From an uncultured Pelagibacteraceae bacterium (GTDB lineage: Bacteria; Pseudomonadota; Alphaproteobacteria; Pelagibacterales; Pelagibacteraceae): a stretch of DNA of 64,000 nt. The stretch lies in the NCBI GenBank assembly GCA_902592265.1, contig CACJDV010000003.1, positions 1 to 64,000 of the forward strand, given 5' to 3'. Position numbers and translations under genes: made by a program. Shown here piece after piece: positions 1 to 7,925 of the stretch (position 1 is its first letter; the number at the start of each line of letters is the position of its first letter). A model generated the notes under the pieces. It was not told the DNA's origin. It saw nothing but the letters and a program-made list of their open reading frames with translations, and searched no databases.

Positions 1-1
1 T

Positions 2-97
2 AGGGCCCCAAAAAATATTGTTGAACAAGAAAAAACTAACTATAGTAACTTAAAAAATGATATCAAAAAAATATCTATAACAATTGAAAGTTTATAA
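2..97 (+). CDS. valS: Valyl-tRNA synthetase, C-terminal end (partial)
   Basis: An open frame enters from the window edge and gives 31 residues before a TAA. The segment begins [11 protein letters not shown] and is otherwise a charged helix. ValS proteins end in a C-terminal coiled coil that starts with (R/K)AP-x-x-V-V-x-x-E, which this matches closely. The tail packs on the tRNA in ValS. The stop overlaps the ilvD start (TAATG), so the two genes are probably translationally coupled. Only the tail is visible, so the call rests on that motif and the length of the helix. Confidence 0.68.
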   Translation, partial: RAPKNIVEQEKTNYSNLKNDIKKISITIESL

Positions 98-1815
98 TGC
101 GGAAATTTAATAAGAAAAAATTACCAAGTAGACATACATCTTTAGGACCCGATAGAGCTCCTCATAGATCTTTTTATTATGCAATGGGAGAAACAGAAAA
201 AGATGTTGCTAAACCTTTTGTTGGGGTTGTATCAACATGGAACGAGGCAGCTCCTTGTAATATAGCCTTAATGAGACAAGCCCAGTCTGTTAAAAAGGGT
301 GTAAGAGCATCAGGTGGAACACCAAGAGAGTTTTGTACAATTACCGTAACAGACGGTATTGCTATGGGTCATGAGGGAATGAAATCCTCATTAATATCAA
401 GAGAAGTTATTGCTGATAGTGCTGAATTAACTGTTAGAGGACACTGTTATGATGCTTTAGTAGGTATTGCAGGTTGTGATAAGTCTTTACCAGGTTTGAT
501 GATGTCGATGGTTAGATTAAACGTTCCAAGTGTATTTATATATGGTGGTTCAATACTGCCAGGTAAATACAAAGGTAAAGATGTGACTGTCGTAGATGTT
601 TTTGAAGCGGTTGGAAAACATTCATCAGGACAAATGTCTGCAAAAGAATTAAGAAAACTAGAATTAGTTGCATGTCCAACAGCAGGAGCTTGTGGAGGAC
701 AATTTACTGCTAACACTATGGCCTGTGTATCAGAAGCTATTGGTTTAGCACTACCTTATTCAGCTGGAACACCAGCACCATACGAAGAAAGAGATAAATA
801 TGCAAAAGCAAGTGGGCGAATGGTTATGGAATTGTTAGCTAAAAAAATTAAACCAAGAGATATAGTTACAAGAAAAGCTTTAGAAAATGCTGCAACAATT
901 GTTGCCGCAACAGGTGGATCAACCAATGCAGGCTTACATCTACCGGCAATAGCAAATGAAGCAGGTATTAAATTTGATTTAATGGATGTTGCAAAAATAT
1001 TTAAAAGAACTCCATATCTTGCCGACTTAAAACCAGGTGGAAAATATGTTGCAAAAGATATGTGGTTAGCAGGTGGAGTACCAATGCTTTTAAAAACTCT
1101 TTATGAAGGTGGTTATATTCATGGAGATTGTATGACTGTTACAGGTAAAACAATGAAAGAAAATTTAAAGGGAATTAAATTTAATCCAAAACAAAAAGTA
1201 ATGAGATCATTTAAAGATCCATTATCTCCGACAGGTGGTGTTGTTGGTTTAAAAGGTAATTTAGCTCCTGAAGGAGGAATTGTTAAAATTGCTGGACTTA
1301 AAAAATTACAATTTACTGGAAGAGCAAGATGTTTTGATAATGAAGAAAGTGCAATGAAAGCAGTACAAAGTAGAAAATATAAAGATGGTGATGTAATTAT
1401 TATTAGATATGAAGGACCAGTTGGTGGACCAGGTATGAGAGAAATGCTTTCAACAACAGGTGCAATTTATGGACAAGGTAAAGGAGAAAAAGTTGCTTTA
1501 ATAACTGATGGAAGATTCTCTGGAGCAACTCGTGGATTTTGTGTAGGCCATGTAGGACCTGAGGCTGCATTAGGTGGACCGATCGCTCTGTTACGGAATG
1601 GAGATATTATTGATATTGACGCTAAGAAGGGAACAATTAATGTTCGATTAACTAGAGCACAATTAGCTTCAAGAAGAAGAAAATGGAAGGCTAGAAAATC
1701 TGATTTTGGATCAGGAACTCTTTGGAAATATGCACAAACTGTTGGACCTGCGTATTTAGGAGCACCAACACATCCAGGTAAGAAAAACGAAGTTAAGGAT
1801 TACTCAAAAATTTGA
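97..1815 (+). CDS. ilvD: Dihydroxy-acid dehydratase
   Basis: Removes water from 2,3-dihydroxy-isovalerate and 2,3-dihydroxy-3-methylvalerate, the third common step of valine and isoleucine synthesis and a precursor step for leucine and pantothenate. The 572 residues cover the whole IlvD/Edd family fold. Cluster-ligand segments are seen as AGCDKSLPG and [18 protein letters not shown], and the C-terminal active-site region as [20 protein letters not shown]. It is shorter than the roughly 615-residue enterobacterial form and matches the shorter alphaproteobacterial type. The ATG overlaps the stop of the upstream valS end, and its TGA overlaps the next ATG. Confidence 0.97.
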   Translation: MRKFNKKKLPSRHTSLGPDRAPHRSFYYAMGETEKDVAKPFVGVVSTWNEAAPCNIALMRQAQSVKKGVRASGGTPREFCTITVTDGIAMGHEGMKSSLISREVIADSAELTVRGHCYDALVGIAGCDKSLPGLMMSMVRLNVPSVFIYGGSILPGKYKGKDVTVVDVFEAVGKHSSGQMSAKELRKLELVACPTAGACGGQFTANTMACVSEAIGLALPYSAGTPAPYEERDKYAKASGRMVMELLAKKIKPRDIVTRKALENAATIVAATGGSTNAGLHLPAIANEAGIKFDLMDVAKIFKRTPYLADLKPGGKYVAKDMWLAGGVPMLLKTLYEGGYIHGDCMTVTGKTMKENLKGIKFNPKQKVMRSFKDPLSPTGGVVGLKGNLAPEGGIVKIAGLKKLQFTGRARCFDNEESAMKAVQSRKYKDGDVIIIRYEGPVGGPGMREMLSTTGAIYGQGKGEKVALITDGRFSGATRGFCVGHVGPEAALGGPIALLRNGDIIDIDAKKGTINVRLTRAQLASRRRKWKARKSDFGSGTLWKYAQTVGPAYLGAPTHPGKKNEVKDYSKI

Positions 1816-3005
1816 TGAAAATTCGCCCTGTTATTTTATGTGGTGGCGCTGGAACAAGACTTTGGCCTAAAGCTAAAAAACATCAAGCAAAACAATTTAT
1901 AGATTTCGGTAATTGGACTTTGTTGGGTAAAACTTTAGAAAGAGTTAAAGCATCGATATATGATGCTCCAATTATTAGTACTAATGCAAAATATTTAAAA
2001 CAAGTAAAGCAACACTTAAAGAAACACAAAATAAGAAAATTCAAGATAGTTTTGGAACCAGCTAAAAGAAATACCGCACCAGCTATTTTAAGTACGGCAT
2101 TAATAAAGGATATACCTAGCGAACAACCTTTAATGTTCTTGGCTGCTGATCATTTGATAGAGAAGGTTGCTTTATTTAATAAAGCTATAAAAAAAAACCG
2201 AAAGAAACTTACTCATAATAATATCTTTATCTTTGGAATTAAGCCCACAATGCCTTCAAGTGAGTTTGGCTATTTTTTAACAAAAAATACTAAAGTAACT
2301 AGATTTATAGAAAAACCAAAAGAGGCTAAAGCTAAACAAATAATTAGTAAAAAAGGTTATTGGAATTCTGGAATGTTTTATTTGAGAAAAGATTCAATAA
2401 TTAATAATTTCAAGAAATACCAACCAAATATTTACCGAAATTGTAATAAAGCTGTAACAAAAGCAAAATATAAAAGTAATGTGTATTATTTAAACAAACA
2501 AGCATTCACCAAAGCAACAGCTAAGTCCTTTGACTATGCAATATTAGAAAAAACTAAAGATATAAATGCGATCAAATTAGATATTCTATGGTCTGATTTA
2601 GGTTCTTGGAAAGAAATCTGTAAGATGTATGGAAGAAATAAAAGACATTATTATAAAAAGAAGAATGTATTTCATAGACCTTGGGGTAGTTATGTAAATC
2701 TATTTAATGGTAAGAAATTCCTAATTAAAGAATTATATGTAAAACCAAAAGGTATATTAAGTCTTCAAAAACATAATCATAGAGCTGAGCATTGGGTCGT
2801 TACTCATGGTAAACCTAAAATTACATTAAATAAGAAATATTTTACTATGAAACCTGATGAAACAATTTTTATTCCATTAGGTGCAATCCATAGAATAGAA
2901 AACCCTTATAAAAAACCAGTGAAAATTATTGAAGCACAATTAGGCTCAATTTTAAAAGAAACAGATATTGTTCGATATCAGGATATTTATGGCCGTGTTA
3001 AATAA
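1815..3005 (+). CDS. manC: Mannose-1-phosphate guanylyltransferase / mannose-6-phosphate isomerase
   Basis: Makes GDP-mannose, a sugar donor for surface glycans; the C-terminal cupin of type II enzymes also interconverts mannose-6-P and fructose-6-P. The N-terminal nucleotidyltransferase signature ILCGGAGTRLWP is at residues 7-18, the sugar-phosphate motif RFIEKP follows mid-protein, and the cupin half carries RPWGSY, a His-rich KHNHRAEHW segment and PLGAIHRIENP. At 396 residues it is shorter than the usual 460-480. An in-frame TTG one codon earlier is possible, but the ATG at 1815 overlaps the ilvD TGA (TGATG) and is preferred. It probably supplies glycosyltransferases such as those at 48-54 kb. 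Confidence 0.9.
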   Translation: MKIRPVILCGGAGTRLWPKAKKHQAKQFIDFGNWTLLGKTLERVKASIYDAPIISTNAKYLKQVKQHLKKHKIRKFKIVLEPAKRNTAPAILSTALIKDIPSEQPLMFLAADHLIEKVALFNKAIKKNRKKLTHNNIFIFGIKPTMPSSEFGYFLTKNTKVTRFIEKPKEAKAKQIISKKGYWNSGMFYLRKDSIINNFKKYQPNIYRNCNKAVTKAKYKSNVYYLNKQAFTKATAKSFDYAILEKTKDINAIKLDILWSDLGSWKEICKMYGRNKRHYYKKKNVFHRPWGSYVNLFNGKKFLIKELYVKPKGILSLQKHNHRAEHWVVTHGKPKITLNKKYFTMKPDETIFIPLGAIHRIENPYKKPVKIIEAQLGSILKETDIVRYQDIYGRVK

Positions 3006-3028
3006 TTAACACAACCACAAAAATATAT

Positions 3029-3994
3029 TTAAAACCAATCGTTTGGTATTATTACATAATGTATTGCAAGTACTATACCTACTGAAACAGTTAAGCCGAA
3101 TACCATTTTTAGGAAATCTTTTCCAATTAATGGAAAGACGTAACCTAACTTATATTCTTTGTTCATGGTAGCTATAGCAAGTTCTCTTCCACATAATAAA
3201 CCAACAAAAACCCATGTCGTAGACATAGGTAAATCGTTTAGTTCTTTGAAGTAGAATAAGACACCAGCATATATTACGTTAATAATTGTCGCTGATCTTG
3301 CATATCTAGTTCCTGTTTTTTCAAGAACAACTTTTTGAATTGGTCCACCTTGAATGTAGAAAATATAGAATAACAGAGCTGTAAAGTAACCCATTACTAT
3401 TAAAAGTAATGTTAAATCCAATTGTCTAGGTAGATACACGGCAATATTAGCCACGTCGTGAGACAACCACACCCACCATAACCAACCAGAAGAAATCCAA
3501 ACACTATTTCTCCAGAAGCCTACCCATTTTTCATCTACTTCATCAAATTTTTCATTAATGAATTTAGAAACAGCTATCCAAGCAATATAAGCAACCATTG
3601 CTGCTAAACCATAACCAACGACGCTTTTCATAAGCATTTTTTCAAGCACAACCGTTGAGGCAAATGCTGAAAGAACTAAAAAGGTAGTTGAAACTGGTAT
3701 TCCAATTCTTGTTAATAATAACAGTATTGCAGGCGCTACTGCGTGATACCATTGAATTTCTTGATAAGGTATTCTAGTTAATCTTCCATAAGAAATATCA
3801 CCATCATACGAATACCATCCCCATGCTAACGCAATAATCATAACAGCTGATGCAGATCCTGCAAGAGTATACCATTTAAACCACTTCTTTTTTGAAGCTA
3901 TAAATGTACCTAGTGTTTGAATTGAGTCGTTAGCGATAACGCTATAACCGGCAAGGGCAAACCCTATAACCGTGTAAATTAAAGTCATATCCAT
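3029..3994 (-). CDS. PiT-like inorganic anion permease
   Basis: Polytopic membrane protein of 321 residues with about nine hydrophobic segments. Two half-repeats carry PiT-family-like signatures: ANDSIQTLGTF near residue 21 and SHDVANIAVYL near 179, each followed by a PxSTT segment (PVSTTF near 100, LPMSTTW near 255). In PiT (PHO4) phosphate permeases the equivalents are GANDxANAxGT and PVSTTH. I therefore infer a phosphate or related oxyanion carrier, but the signatures are diverged and the substrate is not established. A strong AAGGAG site precedes the ATG. It stands alone, convergent with manC and upstream of the arsenate-resistance genes. Confidence 0.6.
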   Translation of the reverse strand: MDMTLIYTVIGFALAGYSVIANDSIQTLGTFIASKKKWFKWYTLAGSASAVMIIALAWGWYSYDGDISYGRLTRIPYQEIQWYHAVAPAILLLLTRIGIPVSTTFLVLSAFASTVVLEKMLMKSVVGYGLAAMVAYIAWIAVSKFINEKFDEVDEKWVGFWRNSVWISSGWLWWVWLSHDVANIAVYLPRQLDLTLLLIVMGYFTALLFYIFYIQGGPIQKVVLEKTGTRYARSATIINVIYAGVLFYFKELNDLPMSTTWVFVGLLCGRELAIATMNKEYKLGYVFPLIGKDFLKMVFGLTVSVGIVLAIHYVIIPNDWF

Positions 3995-4185
3995 TTTTAT
4001 CTCCTTTATATTATTGTTTTCGGTTCCTATCGATTCATGACTTAAGACTTATGTAATGTGATAATAAAAATAATTCTATAAAAGAATGAAATAATATGAG
4101 AATCAGGAGGGGGATTCATCAACTAGTAAACTATTAAATATTGATGTCTACTTTTAAATATTTTTATTTCTCAATAAAGTTGTAT
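3995..4185. other. Intergenic leader with an 8-base-loop hairpin
   Basis: No coding frame is supported. On the minus strand this is the leader of the PiT-like gene, ending in an AAGGAG ribosome site. A short inverted repeat, GAATC (4100-4104) and GATTC (4113-4117), encloses a purine-rich loop AGGAGGGG, an unusually GC-rich patch for this window. Role unknown; it could be a small attenuator hairpin or a terminator remnant. Confidence 0.35.
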
Positions 4186-4836
4186 TTATTTAATTAATTT
4201 CTTAATAAAATATACAGCAATAAGAGCTCCCAAAAATTCAGCTAAAATATATGTAGGCGTATTTAAATAATTAATTCCTGTAAAAGAATCAGTAAAAGTT
4301 CTAGCTATTGCAACAGCTGGATTTGCAAAAGATGTTGACGATGTGAACCAATAACCAGCCATAATATATGTTGCTACACTTGCAGCAATTGTTATTTTGC
4401 CATCTTTTTGGGTAGCAAAAATAATAAAAATTAAACCAAAAGTAGCAATTATTTCAGATAAGAAAATATGAAAGCCATCTCTATTTTTTGTCGATAACTC
4501 AAGAATATCGTGTTCAAAAAAAACATTAGCCAACATAACACCTAGCAAACAACCAAGTATTTGTGCAGAAATATATATAATGAGAAGTTTTCCATTGATT
4601 TTTTTTCTTAAAAACATCGCTAAACTCACAAAGGGATTAAAATGTGCACCTGAAATATTTGCAAAAGCAGTTATTAAAACAAATAGACCAGCTCCAGTTG
4701 CGAGTGTATTAGCTGTTAATCTCAAAGCATTATCATTTGTGAGATTTTCAGCCATTATTCCAGACCCAACAATAACCATTACTAAAAAGCTACTTCCAAT
4801 AAATTCACCTAAAAATATTTTGTTAGTATTTTTCAT
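4186..4836 (-). CDS. aqpS: Aquaglyceroporin (MIP family), probable arsenite channel
   Basis: Six-helix channel of 216 residues. The two pore motifs are seen as N67-P68-F69 (in SGAHFNPF) and N172-P173-A174, so the first is NPF rather than NPA. The residue after the second NPA, normally the selectivity-filter arginine, is valine. The start lies 14 bases inside the end of arsC, so both are surely co-transcribed. Rhizobial arsenic operons pair the aquaporin AqpS with ArsC: arsenate is reduced to arsenite, which leaves down its gradient through the channel. By that precedent I infer arsenite efflux; another small uncharged solute is possible. Confidence 0.78.
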   Translation of the reverse strand: MKNTNKIFLGEFIGSSFLVMVIVGSGIMAENLTNDNALRLTANTLATGAGLFVLITAFANISGAHFNPFVSLAMFLRKKINGKLLIIYISAQILGCLLGVMLANVFFEHDILELSTKNRDGFHIFLSEIIATFGLIFIIFATQKDGKITIAASVATYIMAGYWFTSSTSFANPAVAIARTFTDSFTGINYLNTPTYILAEFLGALIAVYFIKKLIK

Positions 4837-5257
4837 TTAGAATCCAATTTTTAATTCTTTTATCAATATTATTAAAAGTATCAGTAATTATCTTAAATTT
4901 TTTATCCTCACTAGCGTCATTTAGTTTTATTACTGGATCTTCAATATCCCAGTGTATGATTTGATTTTCCTTAGGCCAAATAGGACATACTTCATTATTT
5001 GCATTATTACATACAGTAATAACATGATCAATTTTGATTTCTCCATTAACAAAAACATTAAAATTTTTGGATGAGTAATTTTGAAGATTGAAACCTTTAT
5101 TATTTAAAAAATGTTTTATATCTTTGTTAATTTCTCCAGAAGGATTACTACCAGCACTGTAGGCTTTGAATTTATCATTATATCTATTATTAACTAAAGA
5201 CTCAGCTATGATACTTCTTGCAGAGTTTCCTGTACAAACAAATAATATATTTTTCAC
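4823..5257 (-). CDS. arsC: Arsenate reductase, low-molecular-weight phosphatase family
   Basis: Cytoplasmic enzyme reducing arsenate to arsenite with cysteine relay chemistry. The N-terminal P-loop is C8-T-G-N-S-A-R14-S, and the relay cysteines C83 and C91 lie in TVCNNANNEVCPIW. HWDIEDP further on is the loop carrying the general-acid Asp. Length 144 matches the family. The start is GTG, overlapping the TAG of the upstream small membrane protein (TAGTG). Paired with the aquaporin channel downstream. Marine phosphate-poor water makes arsenate entry through phosphate uptake a credible selective pressure; that is inference. Confidence 0.9.
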   Translation of the reverse strand: MKNILFVCTGNSARSIIAESLVNNRYNDKFKAYSAGSNPSGEINKDIKHFLNNKGFNLQNYSSKNFNVFVNGEIKIDHVITVCNNANNEVCPIWPKENQIIHWDIEDPVIKLNDASEDKKFKIITDTFNNIDKRIKNWILNEKY

Positions 5258-5478
5258 TAAATAATAATCTTATAAATTCCTATTAAGAATAATGGTATTT
5301 GTAATCCAAAGTTAGTTAGTATTGCTTTATCTTTACTAATAAATCCAGCGACAGTCCATCCAACAACTCCTAATCCATGAAAATATATATTTAAAGGATA
5401 TATATTTAAGTTTGTAAGAAGTATTCCTACTAAAACTAAAAAAGTACTGATCCACTTTAGATATTTTTTTATAAACAT
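5257..5478 (-). CDS. Small membrane protein of the arsenic cluster
   Basis: 73 residues with a short basic N-terminus and two to three hydrophobic helices separated by a loop with SKDK. It resembles small uncharacterised membrane proteins of marine bacteria (possibly DUF6552-like), but I cannot assign a function. A good ribosome site (GAAGGAG, 6 bases before ATG) supports it as real. It is the first gene of a three-gene unit with arsC and the aquaporin, and its stop overlaps the arsC start, so a membrane role linked to arsenic or redox partner supply is possible but unproven. Confidence 0.65.
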   Translation of the reverse strand: MFIKKYLKWISTFLVLVGILLTNLNIYPLNIYFHGLGVVGWTVAGFISKDKAILTNFGLQIPLFLIGIYKIII

Positions 5479-5538
5479 ATTTTCTCCTTCTTATTAATTA
5501 TTACATTAATGTTACAAATTTATTAAGATGTAACAGTA

Positions 5539-5877
5539 TTAGAGAAAATTAGTTATATATTTATGAATAAAAAAACCAACAACTATAAATCCTAAGCCTG
5601 TCCCATAAATTAGGAAGAAATTCATGTTAAATGATTTCGCAAAAAAGAAGGGTAAAAAAAATAAATAACTCACAGGTACCGCTACTAGTATGCTCTTAGT
5701 AAAAAGAATTGTTTTTTCTATATCATTATGTTCATAGTAGGAAAAAGCTATAGCTATGAGTGATACAAGAGGCAAAGCAATAATAAAACCTGCAAGCTTT
5801 GGATTTTGTCCTGAAAGCCAACTGGCGAATGCTATTATTATTGCTGCAAGTAAAATCTTTAAGGTAAAAAATATCAT
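5539..5877 (-). CDS. Small four-helix membrane protein (GlpM/DUF3147-like)
   Basis: 112 residues with four predicted transmembrane helices, including WLSGQNPKLAGFIIALP early on and a YEHNDIEK cytoplasmic or periplasmic loop. The length and helix pattern resemble GlpM/DUF3147 proteins, whose function is poorly known. It follows zur by 13 bases on the same strand and is probably the last gene of the znuCB-zur transcript. A role in metal homeostasis is only suggested by location. Confidence 0.6.
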   Translation of the reverse strand: MIFFTLKILLAAIIIAFASWLSGQNPKLAGFIIALPLVSLIAIAFSYYEHNDIEKTILFTKSILVAVPVSYLFFLPFFFAKSFNMNFFLIYGTGLGFIVVGFFIHKYITNFL

Positions 5878-5890
5878 TAATAATTCAAAT

Positions 5891-6280
5891 TTATTTGGTT
5901 ATACATTTTTTGCATAAACCAAAAAATTCAAGATTATATTTACTATATTTCATACCAGCTTTGTCTTTAAAATTTGATAGATATTTTGAAAGACTAGAAT
6001 TATTAATTTCTGTTACTTTTTCACAACTTTCACATATAGAAAAAGCAGTAGCTTTTGACACCTGACAACTTGAATTTTGACATGCAATAAAAGCGTTTCT
6101 ACTTTCAATTTTATGAATTTTTCCAATTTCAACTAACTTATCTAATGCTCTATAAACTTGAAGAGGAGCTTTAATCCCTTTTTTTTGAACATTGAAAAGA
6201 ATTGAATAGGCTTTCATTGGTTCACGTGATTTATCAATTATATCAAAAATAATTTGCTGATTTTTTGAAAGAGTATGCAT
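5891..6280 (-). CDS. zur: Fur-family regulator, probable zinc uptake regulator
   Basis: 129 residues: an N-terminal winged helix (about 1-62, with VYRALDKLVEIGKIHKIE as the wing region) and a dimerisation domain. Structural zinc ligands are present as C83-x2-C86 and C123-x2-C126. Members of this family repress znu genes when zinc is bound. The assignment as Zur follows from its position behind znuC-znuB and from the Zur-type operators at 7875-7909. Oddly, the metal-sensing segment (ACQNSSCQVSKATAFSIC) has no histidines, and the whole protein has only two (H2, H56), whereas canonical Zur uses several His ligands. Confidence 0.85.
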   Translation of the reverse strand: MHTLSKNQQIIFDIIDKSREPMKAYSILFNVQKKGIKAPLQVYRALDKLVEIGKIHKIESRNAFIACQNSSCQVSKATAFSICESCEKVTEINNSSLSKYLSNFKDKAGMKYSKYNLEFFGLCKKCITK

Positions 6281-6304
6281 TTTGTTTAGTTTACCGATTC
6301 CTCA

Positions 6305-7108
6305 TTAATTTTTCAATTTAATCGACTGTTTAATGTTTAATAATGATAAAATAAATAACAATAAAGATGCTGCTATAATTGAAGGTCCAGATGCAGTATT
6401 AAATTCTAGTGAAGAAAATAATCCTAAAATTACTGACAACAAACCACCTATAATTGAATACATTACCATTTTCTGAGGGCTTGAAGAGATATTTCTAGCC
6501 ATCGCAGCTGGTATGATCAACATTCCTGTAATTAATAATAAACCAACCATCTTTATTGAAATAGCAATAATCGCTGCCATCAGAATAGTAAAAATAGCTT
6601 TTGCACGATCAGGATTTAAACCTTCTGCTTCAGCCAATTCATAATTAACCGTTGATGCAAACAAAGGTTTCCAAATTAATTTTAGAACTAAGAGGATTAA
6701 TGCTCCTCCAATCCATATTATCAATAGATCATTAACTGTAACAGCTAATATATCTCCAAATAATAATCCCATAATATCAAATCTAATAAATGATAAAAAA
6801 CCAATGACCACAAGACCTATTGCGAGTGATGAGTGAGCTAAAAGACCAAGCAAAGCATCACCTGGAAGATTAGTCCTTTTTTGAAGTTGTATTAAAGTTA
6901 AAGCTATTAATGACGAAATAATAAATACTGAGAATGCTATATTGAATTCCATTGAGTAAGCCAGTGTTACTCCAAGTAATGCAGAGTGGGCTAAAGTATC
7001 TCCAAAATAGGATAATCTTCTCCAGACAACGAAACATCCAAGAGGTCCAGTAACTATGGCAACCCCAACACCTGCTATTAAAGCTCTAATAAAAAAATCA
7101 TCTAGCAT
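6305..7108 (-). CDS. znuB: Zinc ABC transporter permease
   Basis: 267-residue inner-membrane permease of the ABC-3 family with about eight hydrophobic helices. Recognisable family segments are GPLGCFVVWRRLSYFGDTLAHSA near the start (DTLAHSALLGVTL) and GMLIIPAAMARN in the C-terminal half. It forms the channel for zinc delivered by ZnuA and powered by ZnuC. The ATG directly follows the znuC stop with no gap, and zur follows 24 bases downstream, consistent with one znuC-znuB-zur operon under Zur control. Confidence 0.92.
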   Translation of the reverse strand: MLDDFFIRALIAGVGVAIVTGPLGCFVVWRRLSYFGDTLAHSALLGVTLAYSMEFNIAFSVFIISSLIALTLIQLQKRTNLPGDALLGLLAHSSLAIGLVVIGFLSFIRFDIMGLLFGDILAVTVNDLLIIWIGGALILLVLKLIWKPLFASTVNYELAEAEGLNPDRAKAIFTILMAAIIAISIKMVGLLLITGMLIIPAAMARNISSSPQKMVMYSIIGGLLSVILGLFSSLEFNTASGPSIIAASLLLFILSLLNIKQSIKLKN

Positions 7109-7855
7109 TTAATTTTTCTTTATTTCACCTTCACTTGTATGAACATGATCATGTCTATGCTCATATCTAGATAAAATTTGAGAAGCCTGTTCACCAAACA
7201 AAGCTTTGTATTCATTATTTTTCGCTACATCCATTGGTGATCCTGAACAACATACATGACCATTCAAACAAACAACATGATCTGTAGCACTCATTACCGT
7301 ATGTAAGTCATGAGAAATTAATAAAATTCCACAATTTAATTCATCAGAAATTTTTTTAATTAATTCGTATAAAGCAATCTCACCAGTAAAATCTACACCT
7401 TGGACTGGTTCATCGAGTACTAATAACTCAGGTTTCTTCGAAATGGCTCTTGCAAGTAATACTCTTTGAAACTCTCCACCTGATAAATCGCCTAAATTTT
7501 TATCTTTTAGATGAATAACACCGGTTAAAGACAAAGCTTCATCAATTAATTCATTACTAATATTTTCAGTTAATATCATGAAATCATTTACTCTTAGTGG
7601 TAGTGTCCAATCAATTGAGATTTTTTGCGGTACGTATCCAACTTTACTAGTGTATTTTTCTACAGAACCATCAATCTTTTTATAAATACCTAGCGCAATT
7701 TTAGCTGTAGTACTTTTGCCAGATCCATTAGGACCAATTAGAGTAACTATTTTACCTTTTTCAACTTGTAGTGATACTCCTTTGACAAGCCATTTATTAT
7801 TTAAACTAAAACCAGCTCCATTTAACTTCACAAGTATATTCTGACTTGAGCTCAT
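7109..7855 (-). CDS. znuC: Zinc ABC transporter ATP-binding protein
   Basis: 248 residues. Walker A GPNGSGKST is near residue 41, the ABC signature LSGGEFQRVLLARA near 123, Walker B LLVLDEP near 145, and the H-loop SHDLHTV near 180. The tail has a His cluster, HRHDHVHTSEGE, seen in ZnuC-type ATPases and possibly metal binding. First gene of the minus-strand zinc operon, transcribed divergently from znuA out of a 70-base shared promoter holding two Zur-type boxes. Confidence 0.93.
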   Translation of the reverse strand: MSSSQNILVKLNGAGFSLNNKWLVKGVSLQVEKGKIVTLIGPNGSGKSTTAKIALGIYKKIDGSVEKYTSKVGYVPQKISIDWTLPLRVNDFMILTENISNELIDEALSLTGVIHLKDKNLGDLSGGEFQRVLLARAISKKPELLVLDEPVQGVDFTGEIALYELIKKISDELNCGILLISHDLHTVMSATDHVVCLNGHVCCSGSPMDVAKNNEYKALFGEQASQILSRYEHRHDHVHTSEGEIKKN

Positions 7856-7874
7856 ATTATTCCTTGACTTATAA

Positions 7875-7891
7875 ATGTTATATTATTACAT
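7875..7891. promoter_or_regulatory. Zur-type operator, box 1
   Basis: A near-palindrome, TGTTATA-T-TATTACA (7876-7890, one mismatch), that fits the known proteobacterial Zur consensus ATGTTATA-N-TATAACAT. It lies in the 70-base gap between the divergent starts of znuC and znuA, nearer znuC, where binding of zinc-loaded Zur would block both promoters. Confidence 0.7.
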
Positions 7892-7892
7892 A

Positions 7893-7909
7893 GTGTTATA
7901 TTATAACAT
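7893..7909. promoter_or_regulatory. Zur-type operator, box 2
   Basis: A perfect inverted repeat, TGTTATA-T-TATAACA (7894-7908), with the same spacing and half-sites as the Zur consensus. Its centre is 18 bases from that of box 1, slightly under two helical turns, so two dimers could bind side by side. It is 17 bases upstream of the znuA ATG. Confidence 0.78.
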
Positions 7910-7925
7910 TTAAATTATACAACAT

